From Clostridia bacterium (GTDB lineage: Bacteria > Bacillota_A > Clostridia > UBA1212 > UBA1255): a stretch of 64,000 nt of DNA. The notes beneath the pieces are model-generated. The model was not told where the DNA came from. It searched no databases and saw only the letters and a list, made by a program, of their open reading frames with translations. Position numbers and translations under genes: made by a program. Positions 8,999 through 17,055 of the stretch are shown here, piece after piece. Every line of letters begins with the position of its first letter. The first letter of the stretch is position 1. The stretch is from assembly GCA_017522515.1 (NCBI GenBank), contig JAFWZH010000259.1, forward strand, positions 4,767 through 68,766, given 5' to 3'.

Positions 8999-9496
8999 TT
9001 AGAATGAAAAGTTTTTTAACATGATTTCTTTAACACTCTCCTTATTTTGTTCTAAATATATATTAATGATATTATGAACAATATCAGCAATACTTGTTTT
9101 GGCTGTCATAGATTTTGATATAGTATTTAATCTATTGAAGTCAGAAGCGTATAACCTTACCATTTGTTTGTCGAGATTTTGAGTGTCTTGATTTCTACAA
9201 GAAAAAACTTCAGAAAAAGACAAGATATCTCCATCTGTGAATTTTTTCTTGTTGGAAAACACTTTTTTTTCTGTTTCCTCAGTTGTTAAGGTTGCAGTTG
9301 ACGGATAATTATCAACTGCAATGTTTTTAGAAGCAGAGACTTCTTTTGAAGTCTCATTTGATTTTTTTTGCTCCAATTTTTTTTGCTCATAGTAAGGTAG
9401 CTCCGTAAGAGCTCGCATAGGACGATCTTCTGGTGGATCTGGTAAAGTGCCTAATAAATCATCAAATTCCTTAAAAACGTCGTCGGATGGTGCCAT
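8999..9496 (-). CDS. Ribbon-helix-helix-like protein, DUF3408/TraB-like, first copy
   Basis: 165 residues: a disordered, charged N-terminal ~95 residues, then QNLDKQMVRLYASDFNRLNT and a two-helix segment ending VHNIINIYLEQNKESVKEIM. The C-terminal part fits the DUF3408/TraB family and a ribbon-helix-helix fold. The gene begins 2 nt after the ParA-like stop, the usual arrangement of an ATPase with its DNA-binding adaptor. A tandem paralogue follows directly, so the element carries two adaptors for one ATPase. Confidence 0.75.
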   Translation of the reverse strand: MAPSDDVFKEFDDLLGTLPDPPEDRPMRALTELPYYEQKKLEQKKSNETSKEVSASKNIAVDNYPSTATLTTEETEKKVFSNKKKFTDGDILSFSEVFSCRNQDTQNLDKQMVRLYASDFNRLNTISKSMTAKTSIADIVHNIINIYLEQNKESVKEIMLKNFSF

Positions 9497-9498
9497 AT

Positions 9499-10281
9499 TT
9501 ATTTTGTTATTATTGAATAAAACTCGTCAATAAAACTTCCTATTCTGCCTTCATTTCTGTAACCTTCATTTTCATATCCTGTCAGAAATTTATGTTTTAT
9601 AGGCAGAACAGTGTTAACGCAGTCGAAAGATCTCATTCGAATGGAGTCTGAAACTCCATTTCCCATCTTGTAATCAACATTTAATTTGTTATAAACTTCA
9701 AGAATTTTTTGCTCTGCTTTACTACCAGAGAAAAAATTACCTTGGTTAGGTATTTTGTTGAAGAATGTTATAATTTTTGTAGATGGATTCATTTTTTTTA
9801 TGAATTTCGTCATGATAAGAGTCGACTGATATTGAGATAGTAGAGATAAGTCAGAAAACTCAAAAGGAATAAAAATGTAGTCCATTTTTGCAAGACATTG
9901 GTGCATAATGTCTGCATTTTCAGCAAAGTCCATAGAACCTACAAAATCGACGAAAACGTAATCTCCTAAGCGTTCACGAAAACGTTCGTCAAGAATAAAT
10001 GGGGCAACGTCTTTTGTTTCTTTATCGTTGATACTTGGAGTTCCAAGACAACAAGGGAAAATGGGAAAACAATGTGACAATGGACGTTTTTCTTTTACAG
10101 ACTCAGGTAACTTGGAATAATCGAGCTTGCGTTTGTTGATCATTGAATGCTGTGGATAGTCAGCGTCAAGAACTGAAACTTTTTTCCCTTGACTGTAAGC
10201 TAAATAATTAGCACATAAAATAGAAAGGGTTGTTTTTCCACATCCACCTTTCTGACCGAAAAATGTAATGAATTTTGCCAT
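9499..10281 (-). CDS. traA: ParA-family ATPase, TraA-like
   Basis: 260 residues. The deviant Walker A motif FGQKGGCGKTT (residues 8-18) with the signature lysine, the switch DADYPQHSM (about 39-47) and the Walker B-like DYVFVDFVGS identify a ParA/MinD-type ATPase. The DxDYPQHS stretch is typical of TraA of CTnDOT-like elements. ParA proteins move or position DNA together with a DNA-bound adaptor, probably the two RHH-like proteins encoded next. The start ATG 10281 is preceded by its own promoter, a leader hairpin and the 14-nt motif. The 18-bp repeat array begins 130 nt upstream. Confidence 0.88.
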   Translation of the reverse strand: MAKFITFFGQKGGCGKTTLSILCANYLAYSQGKKVSVLDADYPQHSMINKRKLDYSKLPESVKEKRPLSHCFPIFPCCLGTPSINDKETKDVAPFILDERFRERLGDYVFVDFVGSMDFAENADIMHQCLAKMDYIFIPFEFSDLSLLSQYQSTLIMTKFIKKMNPSTKIITFFNKIPNQGNFFSGSKAEQKILEVYNKLNVDYKMGNGVSDSIRMRSFDCVNTVLPIKHKFLTGYENEGYRNEGRIGSFIDEFYSIITK

Positions 10282-10291
10282 TTTATTAATC

Positions 10292-10363
10292 TTAATGAAT
10301 TATGCTTTTATGTCCTTTTCTAGAAGGACAATGCAAATATACTACTTATACTCAAATATCAAA
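10292..10363 (-). promoter_or_regulatory. Promoter and leader of the ParA-like operon
   Basis: Leftward: a TTTG -33-like box about 18 nt before -7 box TATATTTG (10341-10334), then a hairpin with arms GTCCTT (10329-10324) and AAGGAC (10317-10312) at the likely 5' end of the transcript, then GCATAATTCATTAA (10305-10292), 10 nt before ATG. The array of 18-bp repeats lies directly upstream, so array-bound protein could control this promoter. Confidence 0.65.
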
Positions 10364-10411
10364 AATTTTTTTAAGAAAAAAAGATTTTGATATTTGTATA
10401 TAAACGTAAAA

Positions 10412-10825
10412 AAGTTTACACGAGTAAAGAAGTTTGCACGAGTAAAAAAGTTTACACGAGTAAAGAAGTTTGCACGAGTAAAGAAGTTTGCACGAGTAAA
10501 GAAGTTTACACGAGTAAAAAAGTTTGCACGAGTAAAAAAGTTTGCACGAGTAAAGAAGTTTGCACGAGTAAAAAAGTTTACACGAGTAAAGAAGTTTGCA
10601 CGAGTAAAGAAGTTTACACGAGTAAAAAAGTTTGCACGAGTAAAGAAGTTTGCACGAGTAAAAAAGTTTACACGAGTAAAAAAGTTTACACGAGTAAAAA
10701 AGTTTGCACGAGTAAAGAAGTTTGCACGAGTAAAGAAGTTTGCACGAGTAAAGAAGTTTGCACGAGTAAAAAAGTTTACACGAGTAAAAAAGTTTGCACG
10801 AGTAAAGAAGTTTGCACGAAAACAA
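10412..10825. repeat. 18-bp tandem direct repeat array, 23 units
   Basis: Twenty-three head-to-tail 18-bp units, consensus AAGTTTRCACGAGTAAAR, with no spacers. Only two positions vary, each A or G: the first R is A in units 1, 3, 6, 10, 12, 15, 16 and 21 and G in the other 15. The last unit breaks off after GCACGA. The array lies directly upstream of the ParA-like operon promoter. Because 18 is a multiple of 3 and the unit has no stop, several long frames run through it, but none has other signs of coding. It resembles iterons or a partition centromere. Confidence 0.95.
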
Positions 10826-10849
10826 GCCTTTTTATGTACAAGTGACCTC

Positions 10850-10926
10850 AAAAAAAATAAAAAACCCCTCCTTTTCACAAAGGAAGAGTTTCGTATCATT
10901 ATAATTTATCAAATTTTCAAAAAGTA
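10850..10926 (-). ncRNA. Candidate small RNA (~75 nt) reading toward the repeat array
   Basis: Leftward promoter: TTG (10963-10961), 20 nt, then TACATTTG (10940-10933), a full match to the Bacteroidetes -33/-7 pattern. Transcription would start near 10926. It would then meet a strong terminator: AAACTCTTCCTTT (10891-10879), loop, AAAGGAGGGGTTT (10874-10862), with only two G-U pairs, followed by TTTATTTTTTTT. No start codon with a useful frame is present, and the next gene has its own promoter. The boundaries are estimates. Confidence 0.55.
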
Positions 10927-11212
10927 TTTGTGCAAATGTATAGTATATTTGAAAAAAACGCAACTTATTAGCATCTGTATTTCTTTTTCTTTTAATGAAG
11001 AATTATCAGTTTGTCTACATTATGACACTTGTGATAGGTGTATTATTAAATATTGTGTAGTAATAATGTTTCAATGGCAATAAAAATTCTTTTTTTATTG
11101 TCAGCCCCCCCCCAAAAAAAAAAATAATTAATAAAAAATTAATTAAAATTATCTCCAAAATCAATGAATGAAAATGGTCCCAAAAATCTTTTTTCGAAAA
11201 AAGTGCAAGATG

Positions 11213-11247
11213 TAGTTTTGGACGCCCACTTTGTTCGTCCAAAACTA
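11213..11247. repeat. Perfect 12-bp inverted repeat containing opposed -7 boxes
   Basis: TAGTTTTGGACG (11213-11224) and CGTCCAAAACTA (11236-11247) are separated by 11 nt. Each arm contains TAGTTTTG, a match to the -7 box TAnnTTTG, pointing outward on its own strand. The site could be an operator over opposed promoters or a processing hairpin. Confidence 0.7.
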
Positions 11248-11251
11248 AAAG

Positions 11252-11320
11252 TGAAGACAAAAACACAGTTTTTGTCTTCATCCTCATTTTGTTTCCTAAT
11301 GGTAAAATTGAGGATTTTTT
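11252..11320 (+). terminator. Double hairpin ending in a T-run, rightward
   Basis: TGAAGACAAAAAC (11252-11264), loop ACA, and GTTTTTGTCTTCA (11268-11280) form a perfect 13-bp stem. Immediately after, TCCTCATTTT and AAAATTGAGGA pair with one bulged T and are followed by TTTTTT. The pair resembles the 3' end of a small rightward RNA (possible promoter TAGTTTTG at 11213) or a block that insulates the gene at 11460. Confidence 0.55.
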
Positions 11321-11387
11321 GAACAATCTCCAAAGTCGATTGCCAAGTAAAAGAAGCATAAATTATCTTCAATTAATTTATTTTTTT

Positions 11388-11452
11388 TCACTCAGTGATA
11401 AATAAAAATTATATTTTTGCATTGTTAATACATCACTCAGTGATAAATAAAA
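11388..11452 (+). promoter_or_regulatory. Promoter with two copies of a 20-bp operator
   Basis: The 20-mer TCACTCAGTGATAAATAAAA occurs twice, at 11388-11407 and 11433-11452. Each copy begins with the perfect palindrome TCACTCAGTGA. The -7 box TATTTTTG (11412-11419) lies between them, so one copy covers the -33 region and the other the transcript start. The second copy ends 7 nt before the start codon at 11460. Autorepression by the winged-helix domain of the encoded protein is the simplest reading. Confidence 0.75.
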
Positions 11453-11459
11453 TAGAACT

Positions 11460-12491
11460 ATGGCACATGAAAATTTAAAAAGATTTCTCATTGGAGATTC
11501 AGGAAAGAGGTTTGTCAAAGATATGACAACAGCAACCTATGAGTGGGCGAACAAAGTTCCTTCTGAGTTTTTCAATTTTCGCATTTTTGAGGAGTTGACA
11601 ATTCGTTATGAGACTGGCGAAAAAACTCGTTTAGGACTAGACCGACAAGATCATTATCGTTTTGATGCTGTTTTCTATATTCAGCCTGGAAGACGTGCAT
11701 TAAATCAAAAGCAATGTTACAATGTCGGCATTGAATTGAAGAACTCTAAAGCGGATCTTATGGGAGATCAAAAGATAAGCAAATATATCGGGTGGACTGA
11801 TTTCTTTTTCATAGGAGTTCCTTCCAATCTGATTAATGATGCAAAGCAGAAGGTCAATAATATATATAATGATAATGAGACTTTAAAGGGATATATTGGA
11901 ATTATGAATGTCGAGACTGGTGAAATTGTGACTTTGCCTGATCGTCAAAACGTGTCAATTGACAACGTGTGCAAATTACAGGAGCAGATCATATATAATA
12001 TTATATTCGCAGATGTGAAAGCGATATCATTTAAGATAGAGGATGTATTTGTCGATACAGAATCTCCTATCACAAACAAATACGATGCGGAGGAAGATAA
12101 GAAACGTCGTTTAGCATATGCTGAATATAAGCAGGCAACACTCAATGAACTTGCGAGACGAGCAACTAATCTTCCATTTGGCACTGCACAAGTCTACAAT
12201 AAACTAGATATTAATGCAAAGCAAGTTTTTTGGGGAATACTGGACGAACAAGGAGAGACAAACACAAGAACTCAGATCAGTGAGAAATCGGGTGTGTCTC
12301 TCCAAAAAATAGATCGTAGTCTTACTATTCTGACAGAATATGGACTTATAAAAAGAGAAGGATCAAAAAAGAAAGGACGTTACGTTGTTGACATGCCAAT
12401 AGACAAGAGAGCCAGTTGTGCTTCTTGTAAACTGAAAAATAAATGTGAATATACAGGAGCCGAAACAGGCAATTGTGCAAGGTTTAGATAA
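11460..12491 (+). CDS. MmcB-like nuclease-fold protein fused to a winged helix and Cys cluster
   Basis: 343 residues. The N-terminal ~180 residues contain DHYRFDAVFYI and YNVGIELKNSKADLMGDQ followed by KYIGWTDFFFIGVP. This D...ExK pattern is that of PD-(D/E)xK nuclease folds and resembles MmcB-type proteins. Residues ~262-312 form a winged helix (TRTQISEKSGVSLQKIDRSL, then LIKREGSKKKGRYVV) of MarR type. The last ~25 residues hold four cysteines (CASCKLKNKC, then C) that could bind metal. It is the only rightward gene between the ParA-like and mobilisation operons. A DNA-sensing regulator or repair nuclease are both possible. The function is not established. Confidence 0.7.
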   Translation: MAHENLKRFLIGDSGKRFVKDMTTATYEWANKVPSEFFNFRIFEELTIRYETGEKTRLGLDRQDHYRFDAVFYIQPGRRALNQKQCYNVGIELKNSKADLMGDQKISKYIGWTDFFFIGVPSNLINDAKQKVNNIYNDNETLKGYIGIMNVETGEIVTLPDRQNVSIDNVCKLQEQIIYNIIFADVKAISFKIEDVFVDTESPITNKYDAEEDKKRRLAYAEYKQATLNELARRATNLPFGTAQVYNKLDINAKQVFWGILDEQGETNTRTQISEKSGVSLQKIDRSLTILTEYGLIKREGSKKKGRYVVDMPIDKRASCASCKLKNKCEYTGAETGNCARFR

Positions 12492-12526
12492 AAAAAGTCG
12501 TTGCACATCACTGTGAAACGGCTTTT
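12492..12526. terminator. Bidirectional terminator between convergent genes
   Basis: AAAGTCGTT (12494-12502) and AACGGCTTT (12517-12525) pair with one G-U. An inner CAC/GTG can extend the structure. A T-rich tail lies on both sides (TTTTGATT rightward, TTTTTTT leftward). It serves the rightward nuclease-like gene and the leftward mobilisation operon. Confidence 0.65.
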
Positions 12527-12551
12527 GATTATTGTTAGTTTAAATAAGAAG

Positions 12552-14840
12552 TTATTTTTTGCCTTTGTTTTTTGATTGAATTATCAACCATATCTCTTTG
12601 AGTCTATTGTCCGTACTATTTTGGAGTTCTTTCATTTGATTGTCTAATAGATCTGCAATGTCTGCAGATATTCTATCATGATTAGCTCTTAATATCTCGT
12701 TCATTCGTTTGTCTCTGATTTCCTGAACTCTTCTTTGTATATATCCTGAACTATCTTCATTAGATATCTTTTCGTAAACAGTTAAAAGTTCTTTAGGATT
12801 TTTGGCTGATCTAATAGCATTGAAGTATGATTTTGCTATAGTGTTGAGTGTTTCGTTGCCTTCTAATTCGTAATACAAGTTACGAAGATTAATAAAAACT
12901 TGCTTGTCATCAAAGGTCTTAAAATCGGGAATTTGTTTTCCTTCGTTTTTTTCTCGTTTGACCGCTTCCATATCAACATCTATGTTGCAATGAAAGACTT
13001 TATGATCTGACTCTTTTCCGAAATCGTCTGCATACAAACCGACAAATTTTCCTTGAGAAAGTTGCGAAATACGACTTTGTGGAATCATATAGTCCAGTTG
13101 TTCAGAGATGGAGATGCTTGTTCCTCCATCGTTGATTGACATTGATTTTTTCTGTTGCTTGTTCTTTCCGAATCGTTCAGAAAGATTTTTCGCAGTTTCG
13201 TCAAATACTTGGCCAGAGAAAACGTTACCAATTGTTTTGATGATTTTACTAGCTTCTTCTTTACCGTAAACAGCTTCTAGTTGGGAAAAATCTTGAAACC
13301 CAAGACAAACGGCAATTTTGTTAGAACGAGCTGTGGCTATAAGGTTGTCAAGTCCCATAAAGTATATTGTAGGAAGCTCGTCGACGATAATTGATAGCTT
13401 TGCTTTGTTCTGTTTGTTCGTTAGTTTTGTGACTCGACCATTAAAGAGTCCTAGGGCAACACCATAAATTTTGTCGTATTCGGGATTATTACCAAGACAT
13501 AGGACTTTAGGTTCATGAGGGTTGTTTAAATCAAGAGAAAAATCATCACCACTCAATGCCCAATAAAGTCCATCCGAGATCAAATCGGTTATGGCAATTT
13601 GGATGCTGGCAACCTGTCCAGACAACTGGTCAACAGCTCCGTTTTTCCAAGACTCAAAAAAGTTAGACATGGAAGCTTTAAGATCAAGAGAATTGAGAGA
13701 GTCTAAGTGAGCGTACATCAATGGAATCATTTTATCCATTGGTGAACATATAAGTTCAATTACATGTGGAAAAGTACAATATTTTCCATTTTCTGTTCTA
13801 GCTAAATACCATATTGCACATTTTAAAAGGGAGATAGCAGATTTCGCAAAAAAATCTTGGTTTTTGATCCAGTCTTTCTGAAGGTTAAGTGCTATGACTG
13901 TTGCTATTTCTACAGCTTGTGCCTGATCTTCCAAAAATTCTGCTTTAATAGGATTACATCTGTGACTTTTTCGAGGATCATCGAAATTCACAACACAAAA
14001 TTTAGGTTTACATCCATATCTTTTAAGGAATTCTTTTTCGTTCCAGATTGTATTGTTATAAACAATTTCGGATAGAGTAGGGAACTTGTAATCGTAACAG
14101 TACATACAATATCCTTTTGCAAGTTGTTGTCTTATCATTTGATTGATAATAGCAAAAGATTTACCTGAACCAGGTGTTCCTAAAACCATTGTGGCACGGA
14201 ACGGATTAATGATGTTTATCCATCCATGGCGTATTTCTTTCATATATTTATAAATTGTACGAAGATTCACGCTATCGTCTGTTTCTATTAGCACCTCGTT
14301 TTGTTTGAATGCACTTTCTTCTATTTGGTTAAATTCGTCATTTCTATCTAGTGTCTCATCTAAAGACGCCGTATAAATAGTTCCTCCATAGATGATACCA
14401 TAAAAACTATTGATAAGAATCAATATGTATAAAAACACAATAATAGGATGTGGAGAATACTCTCCTTTTGATATTAATAAGATAGGGTTCAAAAAATATA
14501 CAATTGAAGCCAAACCGATAACTTTTCTGCCGATTGCTTTTGTTGGAACAAATTCTTTTTTGAAAAATTTAAGTTTGTCTTTTTTGGGAGCCGTATCTGA
14601 TATGATCATAAATATTGTCAATATATAAATGACAATAAGAGAAATATATGGACTCTCAAATACAGATATGGCTTTGCCTATTTTTAGATAGACAATATGG
14701 CATATATTAAAAAATGGATTTTGAAATTCTGCATGTAGAAAATCAAAACAATACCATGTGATGTTATATATAAACATCACAAAAATAATTAGCCAAAAAA
14801 ATGCTAACCATTTTCTGAAGACTTCATCATTTTCTTTCAT
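12552..14840 (-). CDS. mobC: Type IV coupling protein (VirD4/TraG family, MobC of CTnDOT type)
   Basis: 762 residues. Four or so membrane helices lie in the first ~160 residues, followed by an ATPase domain with Walker A VLGTPGSGKSFAI (about residue 221) and Walker B LSIIVDELPT (about 485). The TraM/TraG-recognition-type segment NKIAVCLGFQDFSQLEAVYG lies in the C-terminal part of the ATPase domain. The protein delivers the relaxase-DNA complex to the transfer channel. It is the third gene of the mobilisation operon, 12 nt after the relaxase, and is followed by a terminator. Confidence 0.92.
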   Translation of the reverse strand: MKENDEVFRKWLAFFWLIIFVMFIYNITWYCFDFLHAEFQNPFFNICHIVYLKIGKAISVFESPYISLIVIYILTIFMIISDTAPKKDKLKFFKKEFVPTKAIGRKVIGLASIVYFLNPILLISKGEYSPHPIIVFLYILILINSFYGIIYGGTIYTASLDETLDRNDEFNQIEESAFKQNEVLIETDDSVNLRTIYKYMKEIRHGWINIINPFRATMVLGTPGSGKSFAIINQMIRQQLAKGYCMYCYDYKFPTLSEIVYNNTIWNEKEFLKRYGCKPKFCVVNFDDPRKSHRCNPIKAEFLEDQAQAVEIATVIALNLQKDWIKNQDFFAKSAISLLKCAIWYLARTENGKYCTFPHVIELICSPMDKMIPLMYAHLDSLNSLDLKASMSNFFESWKNGAVDQLSGQVASIQIAITDLISDGLYWALSGDDFSLDLNNPHEPKVLCLGNNPEYDKIYGVALGLFNGRVTKLTNKQNKAKLSIIVDELPTIYFMGLDNLIATARSNKIAVCLGFQDFSQLEAVYGKEEASKIIKTIGNVFSGQVFDETAKNLSERFGKNKQQKKSMSINDGGTSISISEQLDYMIPQSRISQLSQGKFVGLYADDFGKESDHKVFHCNIDVDMEAVKREKNEGKQIPDFKTFDDKQVFINLRNLYYELEGNETLNTIAKSYFNAIRSAKNPKELLTVYEKISNEDSSGYIQRRVQEIRDKRMNEILRANHDRISADIADLLDNQMKELQNSTDNRLKEIWLIIQSKNKGKK

Positions 14841-14852
14841 ATATAATAATGT

Positions 14853-17051
14853 TTAATGTTTCTTGATATATCCCATTTTCTTATTTTCTCCAAGATCTTC
14901 TGGAAGATCTGATAGTGTGTTATAAATTTGATTTATATCACCTGTCGCTATTGACGCTGATAACCTATTAGCAAGAATAGGATTGTATTTAGAAATTTTA
15001 GTTATCTCATACTCTATTCTTTTCATGTTATTAGATCTGAATGCTATGCTAATTTCGTTCATTACTTTGAATTTGTTACTTGGTAATCCCCAACTATTGT
15101 AATGTCGCAAACGAATATCATTGTATGTGTTTTGATAGTTTATTTTGTCTAAAAGGACACGGTAATTGTCCTTTAGTTTGACATAACCTACTCTGTCGAT
15201 ATCATCATATCTTCCAATGAAATATTCTATAGTGCCGTTTGGTTGTGTTTTAGGGATGATAAGTAGTCCATTCTGTTGTAGAATGTTAACTTGGATTAAA
15301 ATATCCTGGTTCTTGTTTGCATTGAGCAGTTTGTCAACGAAATTGATTGTAATCTTTTTGGCCACATCGCTTTTCGACTGATTGTCAAGAAAATCTAAAA
15401 ACATTGGCCGAGAGTGGATGTCATCATATTTGATTCCTGATATGCCACTTTTTAAGAAATCCTCAATCATATTTTTATCTGATTTAGAGAATGTTTTTTC
15501 TTCTTTGAAATTTATGTTGTTGAGTAATGATACATTACTTTCATAATGTACTTTGTTGTTTTGTTTGTGATAGAAAGATTTTCCATCATACATTATATTG
15601 TATTTTGCCAAAAAACATCCAGTTAGATCTTCTGATAAATTAAGCTGATGGGCGGTTTCAATTGCAGAGTTAACTTGATATTTAAAGTACTCAATTTCTT
15701 TATTTTTGATGTGGTCAAATTCTTTCTTCTTGAAATTGATATAATTATTTATGCATAAATCAACCAATTCTGGCAAATGACATTCTTTTATAAGTAGTTC
15801 TCTAAACAATTCTCTTTTTGAATCTAAATTGACAATCATATCAGACTCGAAGAAATAATTTTTCTTCTTTTCCTTGTCATAGATGTCTCTTAATTCTTTA
15901 GAAATATCTTGTATTAACTTAAATCTCTCAGAAGAAGATAATGTTTTTTCTTTGGTAAGGTTATCTTTCAATCGAGATTGGATATCTTTATCTAGTTCAC
16001 TTAATTTAAAGACGATTCCTTTTACGTTATTGACAAATGAAACACCAAGTAGTCTACCGTCATTATTGATGCTATACTGTACATCGATACCGCTATTTTT
16101 CAAAATGTCCTTGAAGTCATCATAAGAAATCCCCTGCTTATATTGATTAAGGGTTCTAATGATTTGTTTTGACATAAAATCTTTGATTTGTTTTATAGCA
16201 AGTTTTTCCTGTTTGAAATATTTTTCGTCATTTTCAAACTTTTGCTCAAAATGAGAATATGAGAATTGCTGGCTGATGGTACTGCCAGACAACCCTTTTT
16301 TTTCTTCGGTGTCTTCGAGTGTATAAAACATTATGCCATTATAATTTTCTCCATCTTTTTTTGTCCCCGATACAACTTTTGCTTTTATGTTATATTGCAA
16401 TAAGATTTTGTTTAGCTCATTTGTGTTTTTATATCTATAATTTTTTGTTATATATCTTAATATCTTTCTTATCTTCTTTACAAGATCTTTTTCTCCATAA
16501 TGTATAGCGTCTGATCCTGGAGTTATTTTACTTTCTTCCATGAAAGCATTTACATTGTCTATTACTTTCTTTGCTTTCTCTTTTGGTGTCAATTTAGTAT
16601 TTTCTGCAGGTTCAAGATTATATTTGATTTCAAGGTCTTGCCTTACTTTATTTGCTCTTTTTTTCTCATAGTTAGTGTCAATCTTGTTGCCATTAAAATC
16701 AATGTTAGTTGTAACTATATGAATATGTATCTTGTCGATGTCCTCATGTTTGACAACAAGGCAAGGCTGGTTGTCCCATCCCATCTGATTCATGAAATCT
16801 GTAGCTATATTATTTAATGTGTCATCGTCCAAATTGTTTTCAGCTGGATTTATTATTATGTGTTTTGCCACATTTTTTATTCTACTGTCTTGAGAAGTTA
16901 ATTCATTCAGATATTTAAGATGCTGTTTAAATGAAGCTTTTAGACTCATATAGTTAGATGATAATGGAGTGGCCACCTCACCTTCAACCTTTTTCAGGTT
17001 GTAAGCGAGAATACTAGATATACTGTTGCTATTACATATTTTTACAATCAT
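14853..17051 (-). CDS. mobB: Relaxase (MOBP-type, MobB-like)
   Basis: 732 residues. The N-terminal relaxase domain has a candidate nucleophile Tyr17 in ILAYNLKKVEG, and the metal-binding motif HEDIDKIHIHIVTTN (about 101-115) has the HxD...HxH arrangement of MOBP relaxases. It would nick one strand at oriT and stay covalently bound to the 5' end. The remaining ~550 residues are lysine-rich and helical with no recognised domain, and are longer than in many Bacteroides MobB proteins (often 300-450 aa), so an extra function is possible. It starts 4 nt after the mobA stop. Confidence 0.9.
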   Translation of the reverse strand: MIVKICNSNSISSILAYNLKKVEGEVATPLSSNYMSLKASFKQHLKYLNELTSQDSRIKNVAKHIIINPAENNLDDDTLNNIATDFMNQMGWDNQPCLVVKHEDIDKIHIHIVTTNIDFNGNKIDTNYEKKRANKVRQDLEIKYNLEPAENTKLTPKEKAKKVIDNVNAFMEESKITPGSDAIHYGEKDLVKKIRKILRYITKNYRYKNTNELNKILLQYNIKAKVVSGTKKDGENYNGIMFYTLEDTEEKKGLSGSTISQQFSYSHFEQKFENDEKYFKQEKLAIKQIKDFMSKQIIRTLNQYKQGISYDDFKDILKNSGIDVQYSINNDGRLLGVSFVNNVKGIVFKLSELDKDIQSRLKDNLTKEKTLSSSERFKLIQDISKELRDIYDKEKKKNYFFESDMIVNLDSKRELFRELLIKECHLPELVDLCINNYINFKKKEFDHIKNKEIEYFKYQVNSAIETAHQLNLSEDLTGCFLAKYNIMYDGKSFYHKQNNKVHYESNVSLLNNINFKEEKTFSKSDKNMIEDFLKSGISGIKYDDIHSRPMFLDFLDNQSKSDVAKKITINFVDKLLNANKNQDILIQVNILQQNGLLIIPKTQPNGTIEYFIGRYDDIDRVGYVKLKDNYRVLLDKINYQNTYNDIRLRHYNSWGLPSNKFKVMNEISIAFRSNNMKRIEYEITKISKYNPILANRLSASIATGDINQIYNTLSDLPEDLGENKKMGYIKKH

Positions 17052-17055
17052 GATA

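Larger units (their letters stand above)
10826..11459. other. Structured AT-rich intergenic region without a gene
   Basis: The 634 bases between the repeat array and the nuclease-like gene contain no convincing protein frame. They hold a candidate small RNA on the minus strand (10850-10926), a hairpin at 11074-11102 (TGGCAATAAAAA with TTTTTATTGTCA), a run of nine C followed by eleven A (11105-11124), a 16-bp palindrome CTTTTTTCGAAAAAAG, three further hairpins (11213-11247, 11252-11280, 11281-11314) and the operator/promoter region of the rightward gene. The density of structure fits an origin of replication or transfer, or small RNAs. Confidence 0.7.

Noticed and set aside
10412..10825. CRISPR array
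   Set aside because: The repeats are directly adjacent with no spacers, and no cas genes are nearby.
10342..11083. Several long frames on both strands through the 18-bp array (for example repeats of KKFARV)
   Set aside because: They exist only because 18 is a multiple of 3 and the unit lacks stops. They occur in several frames at once and have no start context or recognisable ends.
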